A stretch of 64,000 nucleotides of DNA from Burkholderia pyrrocinia (GTDB taxonomy: Bacteria > Pseudomonadota > Gammaproteobacteria > Burkholderiales > Burkholderiaceae): the NCBI RefSeq assembly GCF_018417535.1, contig NZ_CP070977.1, positions 1,674,001-1,738,000 of the forward strand, in the 5' to 3' direction. The notes under the pieces are model-generated. The model worked only from the letters and a program-made list of their open reading frames with translations, was not told the DNA's origin and did not search any database. A program made the translations under genes and the position numbers. Position 1 is the stretch's first letter; every line of letters begins with the position of its first letter. Shown here in pieces: positions 1-14,153 of this stretch.

Positions 1-11
1 AGGGGCTCCTC

Positions 12-61
12 ATGACGGTAATGTGACAATCGATGAAACTGGCGTGACAGTAACATGACTG
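12..61 (-). promoter_or_regulatory. Tandem Pho boxes (PhoB operator), facing off the left edge
   Basis: Seen: on the minus strand, CAGTCAT-N4-CTGTCAC (44-61) fits the Pho-box consensus CTGTCAT-N4-CTGTCAC with one strong mismatch. A second, weaker pair, TTGTCAC-N4-CCGTCAT, lies at 12-29, and a poor half-site (GTTTCAT) sits near 33-39 between them. Half-sites recur about every 11 bp, as expected for PhoB dimers in tandem. The orientation points to a gene starting left of base 1. In Burkholderia pstS follows glmM, so this is probably the pst-pho operon promoter; that gene is outside the window. Confidence 0.72.
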
Positions 62-328
62 GTTGAAAGGGAGTAGCGGGGGTGGCGCGGGCGACGCCTG
101 GGCGGCGTCAGAACGGCGATGGCGGCAAAAATTGCCTGCCTGCCGAAGATGGGGTGGACACCCCTTTTTCGGGGTACGCCGGCGGATCGTAGCGCAGCGT
201 CGGCAGCACGGGAAGCCCCTGTCCGCAGCAGGCCAGATATCGGGGGTCGGAGGAAATCCTCGGTCAGACGATACGTTTGTCGACGCGACACTTTATAGGT
301 ATCGCAAACCTTTGCGTCTGACGAAATT
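62..328. other. Intergenic region without a recognised gene
   Basis: This is the stretch between the glmM terminator and the Pho boxes. Open frames cross it on both strands, but none has a convincing ribosome binding site or recognisable protein. It probably holds only the upstream part of the control region for the gene off the left edge. Confidence 0.5.
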
Positions 329-349
329 GCGGCGCCCCGAAGGCGCCGC
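329..349 (-). terminator. Rho-independent terminator after glmM
   Basis: An 8-bp perfect stem (GCGGCGCC 329-336 with GGCGCCGC 342-349) has a 5-nt loop and is followed on the minus strand by AATTTCG. It lies about 65 bp downstream of the glmM stop. The T tract is short, so termination may be partial. Confidence 0.6.
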
Positions 350-413
350 ATGCCGGTTCACCGGAGCGCGGGCGCGCGGGCGGCAGGACGCCGCCCCGCG
401 CCGATATCGTGCG

Positions 414-1769
414 TCAGGTCGTCGCCGCGCGCACCGCGTCGGCGATCGTCTCCGCATGGCGGACCGCATCGGCCGCCTGCTCCGCTTCGACCATCACGCG
501 CAGCACGGGCTCGGTTCCCGATGCGCGGATCAGCACGCGGCCGCTGCCGGCGAGCGCGGCTTCGGCTGCGTCGATCGCCGCGCGAATCGACGCGCTGCCC
601 TTCCAGTCCGCCCCCGGCTTCATCCGCACGTTGATCAACTTCTGCGGAAACAGCGTGACGCCATCGAGCATCTGTGCGAGCGTCCGGCCGCTGCGCTTCA
701 GCGCGGCCAGCACGAGCAGCGCCGACACGATGCCGTCGCCGGTCGAATGCCGGTCGAGCGACAGGATGTGGCCCGAGCCTTCCGCGCCGAGCTGCCAGCC
801 GTGCTCGCGCAACTGCTCGAGCACGTAGCGGTCGCCGACCGCCGCGCGGACGAACTTCACGCCGTCGCGCTGCAGCGCGACTTCGACGGCAAGGTTCGTC
901 ATCAGCGTGCCGACCGCGCCTTCGACCTTGCCATCGGTCGCGATCCGGTCCTTCACGAGCACGTAGAGGAGCTCGTCGCCGTTGTACAACCGCCCGGTCG
1001 CATCGACGACCTGCAGGCGGTCCGCATCGCCGTCGAGCGCAATGCCGAGATCGGCGTGGTTCGCGCGCACCGCGCGCACCAGCGCGTCGGGCGCGGTCGC
1101 GCCGACGCCGTCGTTGATGTTGAAGCCGTTCGGCGCGACGCCGATCGGAATCACGTCCGCGCCGAGTTCGTGGAACACGTGGGGCGCGATCTGGTATGCG
1201 GCACCGTGCGCGCAATCGATCACGAGCTTCAGCCCGCGCAGGTCGAACGCGGCCGGGAACGTGCTCTTGCAGAACTCGATGTAGCGGCCGGCCGCGTCAT
1301 CGAGGCGGCGCGCCTTGCCGAGGCCGTCGGACGACGCGCATTCGAGCGGCTTGTCGAGCCACGCTTCGATCGCGGCTTCGGTGTCGTCGGGCAGCTTGTT
1401 GCCGTCGGCGGAGAAAAACTTGATCCCGTTGTCGTGATACGGGTTGTGCGACGCGCTGATCACGACGCCGGCCGACAGGCGCAGCGCACGCGTCAGGTAC
1501 GCGACGCCCGGCGTCGGCATCGGGCCGGCCAGCATCACGTCGACGCCGGCCGCCGAGAAGCCTGCTTCGAGCGCGGCTTCCAGCATGTAGCCCGACACGC
1601 GCGTGTCCTTGCCGATCAGCACGGTCGGACGCGAGCCTGCCGCGACATCGGCCGAGCTGGCCAGCACCTTGCCGGCCGCGTAGCCGAGGCGCAATACGAA
1701 ATCCGGCGTGATGGGCGCCTCGCCCACCGTGCCGCGAATGCCGTCCGTGCCGAAATATCGACGTCCCAT
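414..1769 (-). CDS. glmM: Phosphoglucosamine mutase
   Basis: Interconverts glucosamine-6-phosphate and glucosamine-1-phosphate, the cytoplasmic step that feeds UDP-GlcNAc for peptidoglycan and LPS. The 451-residue product has the family length, begins [13 protein letters not shown], and carries the phosphoserine loop ISASHNP (active serine about residue 107), a metal-binding DGDADR motif and a C-terminal RASGTEP phosphate-binding motif. The frame stays open upstream to 1829, but the ATG at 1769 follows GGAGGAAG and matches the family N-terminus. folP ends 28 bp upstream on the same strand, so the two are probably co-transcribed. Confidence 0.97.
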   Translation of the reverse strand: MGRRYFGTDGIRGTVGEAPITPDFVLRLGYAAGKVLASSADVAAGSRPTVLIGKDTRVSGYMLEAALEAGFSAAGVDVMLAGPMPTPGVAYLTRALRLSAGVVISASHNPYHDNGIKFFSADGNKLPDDTEAAIEAWLDKPLECASSDGLGKARRLDDAAGRYIEFCKSTFPAAFDLRGLKLVIDCAHGAAYQIAPHVFHELGADVIPIGVAPNGFNINDGVGATAPDALVRAVRANHADLGIALDGDADRLQVVDATGRLYNGDELLYVLVKDRIATDGKVEGAVGTLMTNLAVEVALQRDGVKFVRAAVGDRYVLEQLREHGWQLGAEGSGHILSLDRHSTGDGIVSALLVLAALKRSGRTLAQMLDGVTLFPQKLINVRMKPGADWKGSASIRAAIDAAEAALAGSGRVLIRASGTEPVLRVMVEAEQAADAVRHAETIADAVRAATT

Positions 1770-1797
1770 AGCGAATCTTCCTCCTTCGTCTTCTGAC

Positions 1798-2691
1798 TTA
1801 TCGTTGCCGCGCGGCTTCGCGCACGGCATTCCAGACTTTCAGCGCATCGACCGTCGCCGCGACGTCGTGCACGCGCACGATCGCGGCACCGCGCCCGACC
1901 GCGCACAATGCTGCCGCCACACTCGCCGCGACGCGCTCCATCGGCGGCTTGCCGCCGATCACCACACCGAGCATCGACTTGCGCGACATGCCCGCGAGAA
2001 TCGGATAAGCCCGCCCGTCGGGCCGCGCGGGTGCCGTGTCCGGCAACGCGGCCAGCAGTGCATAGTTGTCGTCGACGACTGCCTTGCCGAACCCGAAGCC
2101 GGGATCCACGCAGATCCGCTCCGGCGCAACGCCCGCGTCGCACAACGCCTGCGCGCGCGCGGCGAGAAACTCGCGCACGTCGGTCACGACGTCGCCGTAG
2201 TCGGGCTCGCCGACCTGCATCGTCTGCGGCTCGCCGAGCATGTGCATCGCGCACAGCCCGCTGTTGCCCTCGCGCACCGCTTCGATCGCGCCCGGCTGGC
2301 GGAACCCCCAGATGTCGTTGATCAGGTCCGCGCCGGCGGCCAGCGCCGCGCGCATCACGGCCGGCTTGTAGGTATCGACCGACAGCGGCACGTTCAGCGG
2401 CCGCAGCGCCTCGACGAGCGGGATCACGCGCGCGAGCTCCTCGTCAAGCGGCACGGGCGGCGCGCCGGGGCGCGTCGATTCGCCGCCGATATCGAGGAGG
2501 TCCGCACCTTCGGCAATCATCCGCTCGGCCTGGCGCAGCGCATCGTCGCGCGCGAGGAAGCGGCCGCCGTCGGAGAACGAATCGGGGGTGGCGTTGAGAA
2601 TGCCCATCACGAGCGGGCGCTCGAACGTCAGTGCAAAGCGGCCGCACTGGAGCGGCGCGGGAATGGACGGGAAAACAGCGGAATCGGACAC
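1798..2691 (-). CDS. folP: Dihydropteroate synthase
   Basis: Condenses p-aminobenzoate with 6-hydroxymethyl-7,8-dihydropterin diphosphate in folate synthesis; it is the sulfonamide target. The family signatures [15 protein letters not shown] and [11 protein letters not shown] are near the N-terminus. The frame is open to 2850, but that extension runs through the ftsH terminator and looks non-coding. The GTG at 2691 ([11 protein letters not shown]) gives 297 residues, the usual Burkholderia length; no strong Shine-Dalgarno is visible, so the start is a judgement. It lies between ftsH and glmM, as in many beta- and gammaproteobacteria. Confidence 0.93.
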   Translation of the reverse strand: MSDSAVFPSIPAPLQCGRFALTFERPLVMGILNATPDSFSDGGRFLARDDALRQAERMIAEGADLLDIGGESTRPGAPPVPLDEELARVIPLVEALRPLNVPLSVDTYKPAVMRAALAAGADLINDIWGFRQPGAIEAVREGNSGLCAMHMLGEPQTMQVGEPDYGDVVTDVREFLAARAQALCDAGVAPERICVDPGFGFGKAVVDDNYALLAALPDTAPARPDGRAYPILAGMSRKSMLGVVIGGKPPMERVAASVAAALCAVGRGAAIVRVHDVAATVDALKVWNAVREAARQR

Positions 2692-2714
2692 GAGCGACTG
2701 GCGTGGATGAATGC

Positions 2715-2747
2715 AAAACGGGCCGGTGTGAAGCCACACCAGCCCGT
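2715..2747 (-). terminator. Terminator after ftsH
   Basis: A two-part stem (ACGGGC plus GGTGTG at 2718-2730, paired with CACACC plus GCCCGT at 2735-2747) has an AAGC loop and is followed on the minus strand by TTTT. It lies between the ftsH stop and the folP start, so folP is partly insulated from ftsH. Confidence 0.75.
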
Positions 2748-2767
2748 GAACGGTGCTACAGCGGAGA

Positions 2768-4666
<1,899 letters not shown>

Positions 4667-4832
4667 AGCACCACTCCTTCACTCGTAGACGAGCGCCTAC
4701 ATTTTCCTTGCGGCGCCCCTCGGTCATTCTAATCCAGTCCGACCACCCCCGCCATAAGCATTGACAACCGCCGCGATAGCGCTTCGCTTGTCTGGCAAGG
4801 GCCGGAGCCCGTTTGCGGCACCCCGCTCCGCG

Positions 4833-5495
4833 TCACCGCGGATGCTTCAGATGCCGACCCAAAATGAACGTTTCGGACGATTTGTCGCGGGACGCCTTGG
4901 GCTTGCGCGGCGCGACAGTCTTAAACTGCTGTTTGAATTTCTCGACGATCTGGCTGTAGCCGCTGCCGTGAAAGCATTTCACGAGCAGCGCGCCATCCGG
5001 CTTCAGATGGTTCTGCGCGAATTCGAGCGCCAGATCGCAGAGATGCTCGATGCGCGCCGCGTCCGCCGAGGCCACACCGGAGAGGTTGGGGGCCATGTCA
5101 GAAATAACAAGGTCCACCGGACGACCTTCGAGCACTTCCTCGAGCTGGTGGAGGACTTCGTCCTCGCGGAAATCGCCCTGGATGAAGTGGACGTCGGCGA
5201 TCGGCTCCATCGGCAGCAGGTCGAGCGCGATGATCGTGCCGTCGATGCCGCCTTCGCGCCCGGTGTCGCGCTTCTTGCCCTGCGCGAGCTTGTTGCGGGC
5301 ATACTGGCTCCAGCTGCCCGGCGTCGCGCCGAGATCGACGATCACCTGGCCCGGACGGACCAGCTTGTCCTGCTCGTCGATTTCCTTCAGCTTGTACGCG
5401 GCGCGCGCGCGATAGCCCTCCCGCTGCGCCATTTTGACGTACGGGTCGTTGATGTGGTCGTGCAGCCAGTGCTGGTTAAAACGGTTTTTTGCCAT
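4833..5495 (-). CDS. rlmE: 23S rRNA (uridine-2'-O-)methyltransferase RlmE
   Basis: Methylates the ribose 2'-OH of U2552 in the A loop of 23S rRNA during late 50S assembly, using S-adenosylmethionine. The 220-residue product has the SAM-binding motif [14 protein letters not shown], the DMAPN motif after strand 4, and conserved catalytic positions (Lys near the N-terminus in [12 protein letters not shown], Asp in DMAPN, Lys in LVKCFHG). It is followed on the same strand by ftsH, the classical rrmJ-ftsH heat-shock pairing. No clear Shine-Dalgarno precedes the ATG at 5495. Confidence 0.96.
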   Translation of the reverse strand: MAKNRFNQHWLHDHINDPYVKMAQREGYRARAAYKLKEIDEQDKLVRPGQVIVDLGATPGSWSQYARNKLAQGKKRDTGREGGIDGTIIALDLLPMEPIADVHFIQGDFREDEVLHQLEEVLEGRPVDLVISDMAPNLSGVASADAARIEHLCDLALEFAQNHLKPDGALLVKCFHGSGYSQIVEKFKQQFKTVAPRKPKASRDKSSETFILGRHLKHPR

Positions 5496-5688
5496 TCGAG
5501 AGAGAGATTGCTGCCATTTGCTTCGTGAAGCCGCGCTTTTAGCGGATAATACGCGTCTTCTTCGCGCGGCTGCGGCCCCTTTTCAGGCCCAAGCCGCGAT
5601 TTTACGTGGTTTCGGCGCACGGCTGACGCGGTAACTTCCCGCGATCGCTTTTCAGGCCGCGTGCCCTTATTTAGATTTCGACATTTCC

Positions 5689-6216
5689 ATGCCCGCCCTT
5701 TCGCTTTCTCCCGCCGAGCGCTCCGCGCTGCGCTCCCAGGCCCATGCGCTCAAGCCCGTCGTGCTGATCGGGGCCGAAGGGCTGACCGACGCCGTGCTAA
5801 AGGAAATCAAGGTGCACCTCGCCGCGCACCAGTTGATCAAGATTCGCGTGTTCGGCGACGAACGCGACGAACGCGTCGCCATCTATGACGAGATCTGCGA
5901 CCGCCTGAGCGCGGCGCCGATCCAGCACATCGGCAAGCTGCTGGTGATCTGGAAGCCCGAGGCCGCCGCAGCGGCCCCGGCACGCGGCCGTCGTGCCGGC
6001 ACGCTGCCGAGCGCGGCCGAAGCCGCCGACGACAGGAAAGGCCGCGCACCGCGCACCGTCAAGGTCGTCAAGGTGTCGCCGAACGCGAGCCCCGTGCGTC
6101 GCCCGAAGCCGACGAAGGTCGTCGTGCGCGGCAACGAGCGCGTGACGGCAGGAGGCAACGTGAAGCGCGCGAAAAAGCGCCAGGCAAGCACGAAGCGGCC
6201 GTTCCAGGACAAGTAA
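5689..6216 (+). CDS. yhbY: YhbY family CRM-domain RNA-binding protein
   Basis: Residues 1-97 form a CRM domain (LSPAERSALRSQAHALKPVV...LIGAEGLTDAVLKEI), a fold that binds pre-50S ribosomal particles. The core E. coli protein is about 97 residues; here a C-terminal extension of about 75 residues rich in Lys, Arg, Ala and Pro probably adds non-specific RNA contacts. It is divergent from rlmE across 193 bp, so two ribosome-assembly genes share a control region. No good Shine-Dalgarno is seen at the chosen ATG. Confidence 0.9.
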   Translation: MPALSLSPAERSALRSQAHALKPVVLIGAEGLTDAVLKEIKVHLAAHQLIKIRVFGDERDERVAIYDEICDRLSAAPIQHIGKLLVIWKPEAAAAAPARGRRAGTLPSAAEAADDRKGRAPRTVKVVKVSPNASPVRRPKPTKVVVRGNERVTAGGNVKRAKKRQASTKRPFQDK

Positions 6217-6264
6217 ATCGAGTCGCGGCACGGGTCACCCCGTGCCGCGCTGCCTGCGCGGCGC

Positions 6265-6723
6265 TCAGGCGTCGCGCGCCGGCAGACGCCAGATCAGCAT
6301 CAGTCCCAGCACGCTCTCGACGAGATAGAACACGCTCGAGACGCCGTGCAGCATCCCGAAACGACTCGCATACGGCGAGTTCGCGATATCGGTGCCCGCG
6401 TCCATCGCGGCCATTCGCAGCGCGTTCATGAACGGCTGCAGCGCAAAATACCCGACCAGCACGCACATGACCATCGCGGCGACGATCCAGCGCACGCGGC
6501 GATATTCGCTGCTGCCGCGCCGCACCTGCTGGTTCGACAACGCGAGCAGCAGCACGCCGCACACGACACCGAGGATCGCCTCGATACGGAACAGCTGGGC
6601 GGCGACCGAACCGGCCGTCATCCGCTCCAGCGTCTTGAACAGCACGGGCGCGACCGCATACCCGATCGTCAGCAGGCTGCCGACCCACACGGCCGACAGC
6701 AGACGGAACACGCGATGCGGCAT
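6265..6723 (-). CDS. DUF4149 membrane protein
   Basis: A 152-residue protein with about four hydrophobic segments (around residues 7-25, 45-62, 77-97 and 128-147), matching DUF4149/TMEM205-like proteins. Function unknown. The first candidate codon is GTG immediately followed by ATG (6723), and the ATG is taken as the start. It begins 14 bp after the greA stop on the same strand, so it is probably translated from the greA transcript. Confidence 0.8.
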   Translation of the reverse strand: MPHRVFRLLSAVWVGSLLTIGYAVAPVLFKTLERMTAGSVAAQLFRIEAILGVVCGVLLLALSNQQVRRGSSEYRRVRWIVAAMVMCVLVGYFALQPFMNALRMAAMDAGTDIANSPYASRFGMLHGVSSVFYLVESVLGLMLIWRLPARDA

Positions 6724-6737
6724 CACGTCGCCCCGCT

Positions 6738-7214
6738 TCAGATGTAGCTGACCGAGATGATTTCGTATTCGCGCACGCCGCTCGGCGCCTGCACGGCCGC
6801 GACGTCGCCTTCGGACTTGCCGATCAGGGCGCGCGCGATCGGCGAGCTGACCGAGATCAGACCGTGATCGATATCGGCTTCGTCGTCGCCGACGATCTGA
6901 TACTTGACGGTGTCGCCCGACTCGAGATCCTCGAGTTCGACCGTCGACGCGAAGACTACGCGGCCTTCGGCATCGAGCACGGTGGGATCGATGACCTGCG
7001 CGGCCGACAGCTTCGATTCGATTTCCGCGATACGACCCTCGATGAAGCCCTGCTTTTCCTTCGCGGCATCGTATTCGGCGTTTTCGGACAGATCGCCCTG
7101 TGCGCGAGCCTCCGCGATCGCGTTGATCACGGCCGGCCGCTCGACGGACTTGAGGCGCTGCAATTCATCGCGCAGTTGCTCTGCGCCACGCTTTGTCAAC
7201 GGAATGGTGCTCAT
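6738..7214 (-). CDS. greA: Transcription elongation factor GreA
   Basis: Rescues backtracked RNA polymerase by stimulating cleavage of the transcript 3' end. The product has the exact family length, 158 residues. The N-terminal coiled coil (about 1-75) carries the acidic tip with [13 protein letters not shown]; the C-terminal FKBP-like domain includes [15 protein letters not shown] and [14 protein letters not shown]. It is separated from carB by a strong terminator, so it probably has its own promoter. Confidence 0.98.
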   Translation of the reverse strand: MSTIPLTKRGAEQLRDELQRLKSVERPAVINAIAEARAQGDLSENAEYDAAKEKQGFIEGRIAEIESKLSAAQVIDPTVLDAEGRVVFASTVELEDLESGDTVKYQIVGDDEADIDHGLISVSSPIARALIGKSEGDVAAVQAPSGVREYEIISVSYI

Positions 7215-7242
7215 AAACGGCTCAATCGCTAAAAACGGCTTT

Positions 7243-7302
7243 AAAAAAAATCACCGCGATTAAGCGCGTTTCCGGCGAACCGGAAACACCGCTTAACCGC
7301 GG
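7243..7302 (-). terminator. Terminator after carB
   Basis: A long interrupted hairpin: CCGCG (7254-7258), TAAGCG (7261-7266) and GTTTCCGG (7268-7275) pair with CCGGAAAC (7280-7287), CGCTTA (7290-7295) and the CGCGG of CCGCGG (7297-7302), around a CGAA loop. On the minus strand it is followed by GTGA and then eight T residues. It is the strongest terminator of this part of the window and ends the carA-leuE-carB transcript. Confidence 0.85.
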
Positions 7303-7332
7303 CACGTATTGCTTCAACAGGAAACTGACTGC

Positions 7333-10587
<3,255 letters not shown>

Positions 10588-10636
10588 GGCTTGTGAATTC
10601 AATAAGTAATCGTTGTCGTGGGTCGGCCGGCAGCGC

Positions 10637-11296
10637 TCAGCTCATGGTCGCGAGCGCAAGCTTCACCGAGAAACCGATGAACAGGCCGCCCACGCTGCTC
10701 GCCGCGCCTGCCGCAAGCTTGCGGCGACGGCGGAAGTGCTCGGCGAGCCGCGCGCCCGCGAAGATCAGCGTGCTCAGGTACAGGAAGCTCGCGCACTGCG
10801 CGATCGCCCCGAGCACGACGAACGACAGCGCGGGATGCGGGAATGCCGGGTCGACGAACTGGATGAAGAACGAGATGAAGAACAGGATCGCCTTCGGGTT
10901 CAGCAGGCTCACGATCAGCGCCTTGCGAAACGGTCGCTCGCCGTCGACCGCCTGCGGCGCGTCAGCCGGCGCATTGGCCGGCGCGCGCAGCTTTTGCCAC
11001 GCGCCGCGCAGCATGCCGGTGCCGATGTAGAGCAGATACGCGGCGCCGCCGTACTTGACGACGGAGAACAGCAGCGGATTGGCCTTCAGCAGCGACGCGA
11101 CGCCCGCGGCGGACAGCACCATCAGCACCGTATCGCCGACGAACACGCCGCAGGCCGCGCGATAGCCGGCCTTCACGCCGCGCTGCGCCGCGAGCGACAG
11201 CACGTACATCGAGTTCGGCCCCGGCAGCAGGATGATGAAGATCACGCCGAACACGTAGGTCCAGATATCCGTGATGCCGAGTGCGTGGCCGAACAT
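10637..11296 (-). CDS. leuE: LysE/RhtB family amino-acid exporter (LeuE-like)
   Basis: A 219-residue inner-membrane protein with six predicted membrane segments and the LysE/RhtB hallmark [29 protein letters not shown] near the N-terminus. The family exports amino acids; LeuE of E. coli exports leucine. It sits between carA (38 bp upstream) and carB (50 bp downstream) on the same strand. The substrate is inferred from similarity only. A GGGAG ribosome binding site precedes the ATG. Confidence 0.85.
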   Translation of the reverse strand: MFGHALGITDIWTYVFGVIFIILLPGPNSMYVLSLAAQRGVKAGYRAACGVFVGDTVLMVLSAAGVASLLKANPLLFSVVKYGGAAYLLYIGTGMLRGAWQKLRAPANAPADAPQAVDGERPFRKALIVSLLNPKAILFFISFFIQFVDPAFPHPALSFVVLGAIAQCASFLYLSTLIFAGARLAEHFRRRRKLAAGAASSVGGLFIGFSVKLALATMS

Positions 11297-11333
11297 GATG
11301 CGAATCTCCCGTTCTTCGGTTGCGTCGGTGACG

Positions 11334-12479
11334 TTAAGCGTTGCGCGGCTTCGCCGCGTCCATCAGCGCGGTGAAACGGTCGAACAGATAACCGATGTCG
11401 TGCGGGCCCGGCGACGCTTCCGGGTGACCCTGGAAGCAGAACGCCGGCTTGTCGGTCAGCTCGAAGCCCTGCAGCGTGCCGTCGAACAGCGACACGTGCG
11501 TCACGCGCGCGTTGGCCGGCAGCGAATCCGCGTCGACCGCGAAGCCGTGGTTCTGCGACGTGATCACGACCCGGCCGTCGCCGAGATCCTTCACCGGGTG
11601 GTTCGCGCCGTGGTGGCCCGTCTTCATCTTCAGCGTCTTCGCGCCGACCGCGAGGCCCATGATCTGGTGGCCGAGGCAGATGCCGAAGGTCGGCACGCCG
11701 CGCTCGATGAATTCCTTCGTGGCCGCGATCGCGTAATCGCACGGCTCCGGATCGCCGGGGCCGTTCGACAGGAAGATGCCGTCCGGATTCAGCGCGAGCG
11801 CGTCGGCCGCGCTCGCCTGCGCGGGCAGCACCGTCACGTGGCAGCCGCGTTCCGCGAGCATGCGCAGGATGTTGTACTTGACGCCGAAATCGTACGCGAC
11901 GACGCGGTACTTCGGCGCTTCCTGCATGCCGTAGCCGCCTTCGAGACGCCATTCGGTCTGCTTCCACTCGAACGGCTTGGTGGTCGACACGACCTTCGCG
12001 AGATCCATGCCCGCGAGGCCCGGGAACGAGCGCGCGAGCTCGATCGCCTTCGCCTCGTCGTCCGAACCGGCCAGGATGCAGCCGTTCTGCGCGCCCTTGT
12101 CGCGCAGGATGCGGGTCAGCTTGCGGGTGTCGATGCCGGCGATCGCGACGACGCCTTCGTCGCGCAGGTAATCGCCGAGCGTGCGGTCCATGCGGAAGTT
12201 CGACGCGAGCGTGGGCAGATCACGGATGATCAGGCCGGCGGCATGGACTTTCGTGGCTTCGACGTCTTCGGCGTTGACGCCGACGTTGCCGATATGCGGG
12301 TAGGTGAGCGTAACGATCTGGCGCGCGTAGCTCGGATCAGTCAGGATTTCCTGATAGCCGGTGATCGCGGTATTGAACACGACTTCGCCGATCGTGTGGC
12401 CTTCGGCCCCGATCGAATAACCACGAAAGACCGTGCCGTCGGCGAGTGCAAGCAAGGCGGGAGAAAAAGACGGCAACAC
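11334..12479 (-). CDS. carA: Carbamoyl-phosphate synthase small subunit
   Basis: Glutamine amidotransferase subunit that releases ammonia and channels it to CarB. The class I amidotransferase triad region is visible: [11 protein letters not shown] with the nucleophilic Cys, and a C-terminal [10 protein letters not shown] carrying His and Glu. The GTG at 12479 follows AAGGAG and yields [19 protein letters not shown], the family N-terminus, with 381 residues; a further upstream start would run through the ribosome binding site. Confidence 0.97.
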   Translation of the reverse strand: MLPSFSPALLALADGTVFRGYSIGAEGHTIGEVVFNTAITGYQEILTDPSYARQIVTLTYPHIGNVGVNAEDVEATKVHAAGLIIRDLPTLASNFRMDRTLGDYLRDEGVVAIAGIDTRKLTRILRDKGAQNGCILAGSDDEAKAIELARSFPGLAGMDLAKVVSTTKPFEWKQTEWRLEGGYGMQEAPKYRVVAYDFGVKYNILRMLAERGCHVTVLPAQASAADALALNPDGIFLSNGPGDPEPCDYAIAATKEFIERGVPTFGICLGHQIMGLAVGAKTLKMKTGHHGANHPVKDLGDGRVVITSQNHGFAVDADSLPANARVTHVSLFDGTLQGFELTDKPAFCFQGHPEASPGPHDIGYLFDRFTALMDAAKPRNA

Positions 12480-12704
12480 GGGAGGCTCCTTGGGGAACAC
12501 CCTGCTGCCGACCTGTTAACCCTGCCGCGCGAGCGCCGCGCTGCGTAGGCGCGCGTAGTCGCTTGCTGGACGCGGCCTGCGTTGTCGAGACGCGAACCCG
12601 GCGCGTGGCGCACGAGGCTTCGCGGCATCGCCCGGCAGGCGGCGTGCGGCGGATGAACGGGATGAATGAGGTAGGCGCTAGGGTGCGAGGTTGATCAGCA
12701 CAAA
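12480..12704 (-). promoter_or_regulatory. Long carA 5' leader
   Basis: About 220 nt separate the predicted transcription start (near 12705) from the carA GTG. The region contains the AAGGAG site at its end and no recognisable gene. carAB operons are commonly controlled by pyrimidines and arginine, and a leader this long could host such control, but no specific attenuator structure was identified. Confidence 0.4.
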
Positions 12705-12711
12705 CTTTCAA

Positions 12712-12741
12712 ATTATAGCCTGAAAATGGCCCTATCTTCAA
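12712..12741 (-). promoter_or_regulatory. Sigma-70 promoter of carA-leuE-carB
   Basis: On the minus strand TTGAAG (12741-12736) is followed after 18 bp by a perfect TATAAT (12717-12712). The surrounding AT-rich sequence contrasts with the GC-rich genome. It is the only good promoter seen between the MFS gene and carA. Confidence 0.75.
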
Positions 12742-12855
12742 TCGATATGGCCGTCCGATCATGCGCGCGCCGCCACCAGCAGCGCGGTACAACGCACGCG
12801 CAACGTACTGCGGCCCCGTTTCCGCAGCCGCCCTACCCGCCAGCGTACCGCCGGA

Positions 12856-13995
12856 TCAGTGCGCTTGGCCAGCGCCGCGCGCGGGCCATACGTACCAGAC
12901 CGCGCTCGCGAGCTGCAACGCAAGCAGCACGCCCCACGCGGTGAAGTGCGCGGCGGCCGGATAACGGCCGTCGACCGCGGGCCAGCGCGACAGCACCGCA
13001 CCGACGCCGATCTGGAACGCAAAGATCAGCAGGAAGATCACGAGCGTGAGCGTCGTGTTCGCGCGGCCGATCAGATGAGCGGGAAAGTGCCCGGCCATCA
13101 CCGCGTAGGTCAGGATGCCGACGCCGCCGAACATCCCGTATGCGGCCCACAGCACGGCCGGCGGCAACGGCGTGCCCGCGACGATCGCGACCTGCGTCGC
13201 GACGAACAGCGCCATGCCGACGCCGCAGAACGCATAGACGGACACGCCGCGCCGCTCGAGCACGCGTGCCGCGGCGCCGAAGCCGACGCAGCCGGCCATC
13301 ATCGCGAAGCCGAGCACCGACACGAGGCGCGCGGCATGCGGCGCATCGAACCCCGCGACATCGCGCAGGTACGGCCCGACCCACAGCGACTGCATCGCGT
13401 AGAACACGCCCTGCGTGACGACCGAGAACGACGAGATCTTCCAGAACGCACGGCTGCTCAGGATGTGCCACGTGCCCTTGAACTGGCTGACGAGCCCGCC
13501 CTGGTGACGCACCTGCTTCGCTTCGGGCGCGCCCGAGCCGATCGAGACCGCGACGACCACCGTCAGCACCGCGAGGCCGAAACAGATCGCGCGCCAGCTC
13601 GTCCAGCCGAGCAGCCCGGTCAACGGCGAACCGACCACGACGCCGCCGAGGCCGCCGACGGCCATCACGAGGCCGTTGACGAGCGGCAGCCGGCCGACCA
13701 TCATCGTGCCGAGGCTGTGCGCGGCGCCGAACACGGCGGCACCGGCCGCCGCGAACAGCAGCATGCCGGCCGTCACGCGGCGCGGGCCGAAGTGGTCGAG
13801 CATCACGCCGGCCGGGATCTGCGCGCCCGCGAAGCCGAGGAAGTAGAGACTGGTGAGCAGGCCGAGATCGGCGGCCGACAACCCGAGCTCACGCGTGACG
13901 AACGGCGCGAAACCCAGATTGACGCCACGAAACACATACGACACGAAATACCCGATCGAAAACAGCGCGAGCACCCTCACCTGCACCGACGACAT
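12856..13995 (-). CDS. Major facilitator superfamily transporter
   Basis: A 379-residue inner-membrane protein with about 11-12 hydrophobic segments and an MFS loop 2-3 signature (GVMLDHFGPRRV). The N-terminal GYFVSYVFRGVNLGFAPFVTRELGLS resembles the anion/organic-acid or nitrate/cyanate-like MFS groups. The substrate cannot be told. The ATG follows GAGGGGAAG. It lies alone between the mltD terminator and the carA promoter region. Confidence 0.85.
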   Translation of the reverse strand: MSSVQVRVLALFSIGYFVSYVFRGVNLGFAPFVTRELGLSAADLGLLTSLYFLGFAGAQIPAGVMLDHFGPRRVTAGMLLFAAAGAAVFGAAHSLGTMMVGRLPLVNGLVMAVGGLGGVVVGSPLTGLLGWTSWRAICFGLAVLTVVVAVSIGSGAPEAKQVRHQGGLVSQFKGTWHILSSRAFWKISSFSVVTQGVFYAMQSLWVGPYLRDVAGFDAPHAARLVSVLGFAMMAGCVGFGAAARVLERRGVSVYAFCGVGMALFVATQVAIVAGTPLPPAVLWAAYGMFGGVGILTYAVMAGHFPAHLIGRANTTLTLVIFLLIFAFQIGVGAVLSRWPAVDGRYPAAAHFTAWGVLLALQLASAVWYVWPARGAGQAH

Positions 13996-14046
13996 CGCTT
14001 CCCCTCGTTATATGAAGACGTTCGAAGCGGCGCCCCCGCGCCGCGC

Positions 14047-14082
14047 ACAAACGAAAACGCCGTCACCTCGGTGACGGCGTTT
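14047..14082 (-). terminator. Terminator after mltD
   Basis: A 12-bp perfect stem (AAACGCCGTCAC 14055-14066 with GTGACGGCGTTT 14071-14082) has a four-base loop and is followed on the minus strand by T-rich TTTTCGTTTG. It lies about 70 bp after the mltD stop. Confidence 0.85.
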
Positions 14083-14153
14083 CGTCGCAATTGGTCGGAT
14101 GATAGCGCAAGCGCGCGACCCGGATCGGCCGCCCGCTGCGCCCGGCAGCCGCG

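Noticed and set aside
63..1796. Very long open frames antisense to glmM, ftsH, carB and other genes
   Set aside because: In this GC-rich genome the strand opposite a gene often lacks stops. The translations are Arg/Ala/His-rich and match no family, while the opposite strand encodes clear housekeeping proteins.
5523..5550. Promoter TTCGTG-17-GATAAT ahead of yhbY
   Set aside because: The -35 matches at only three positions. The region is divergent and surely has promoters, but this pair is not strong enough to list.
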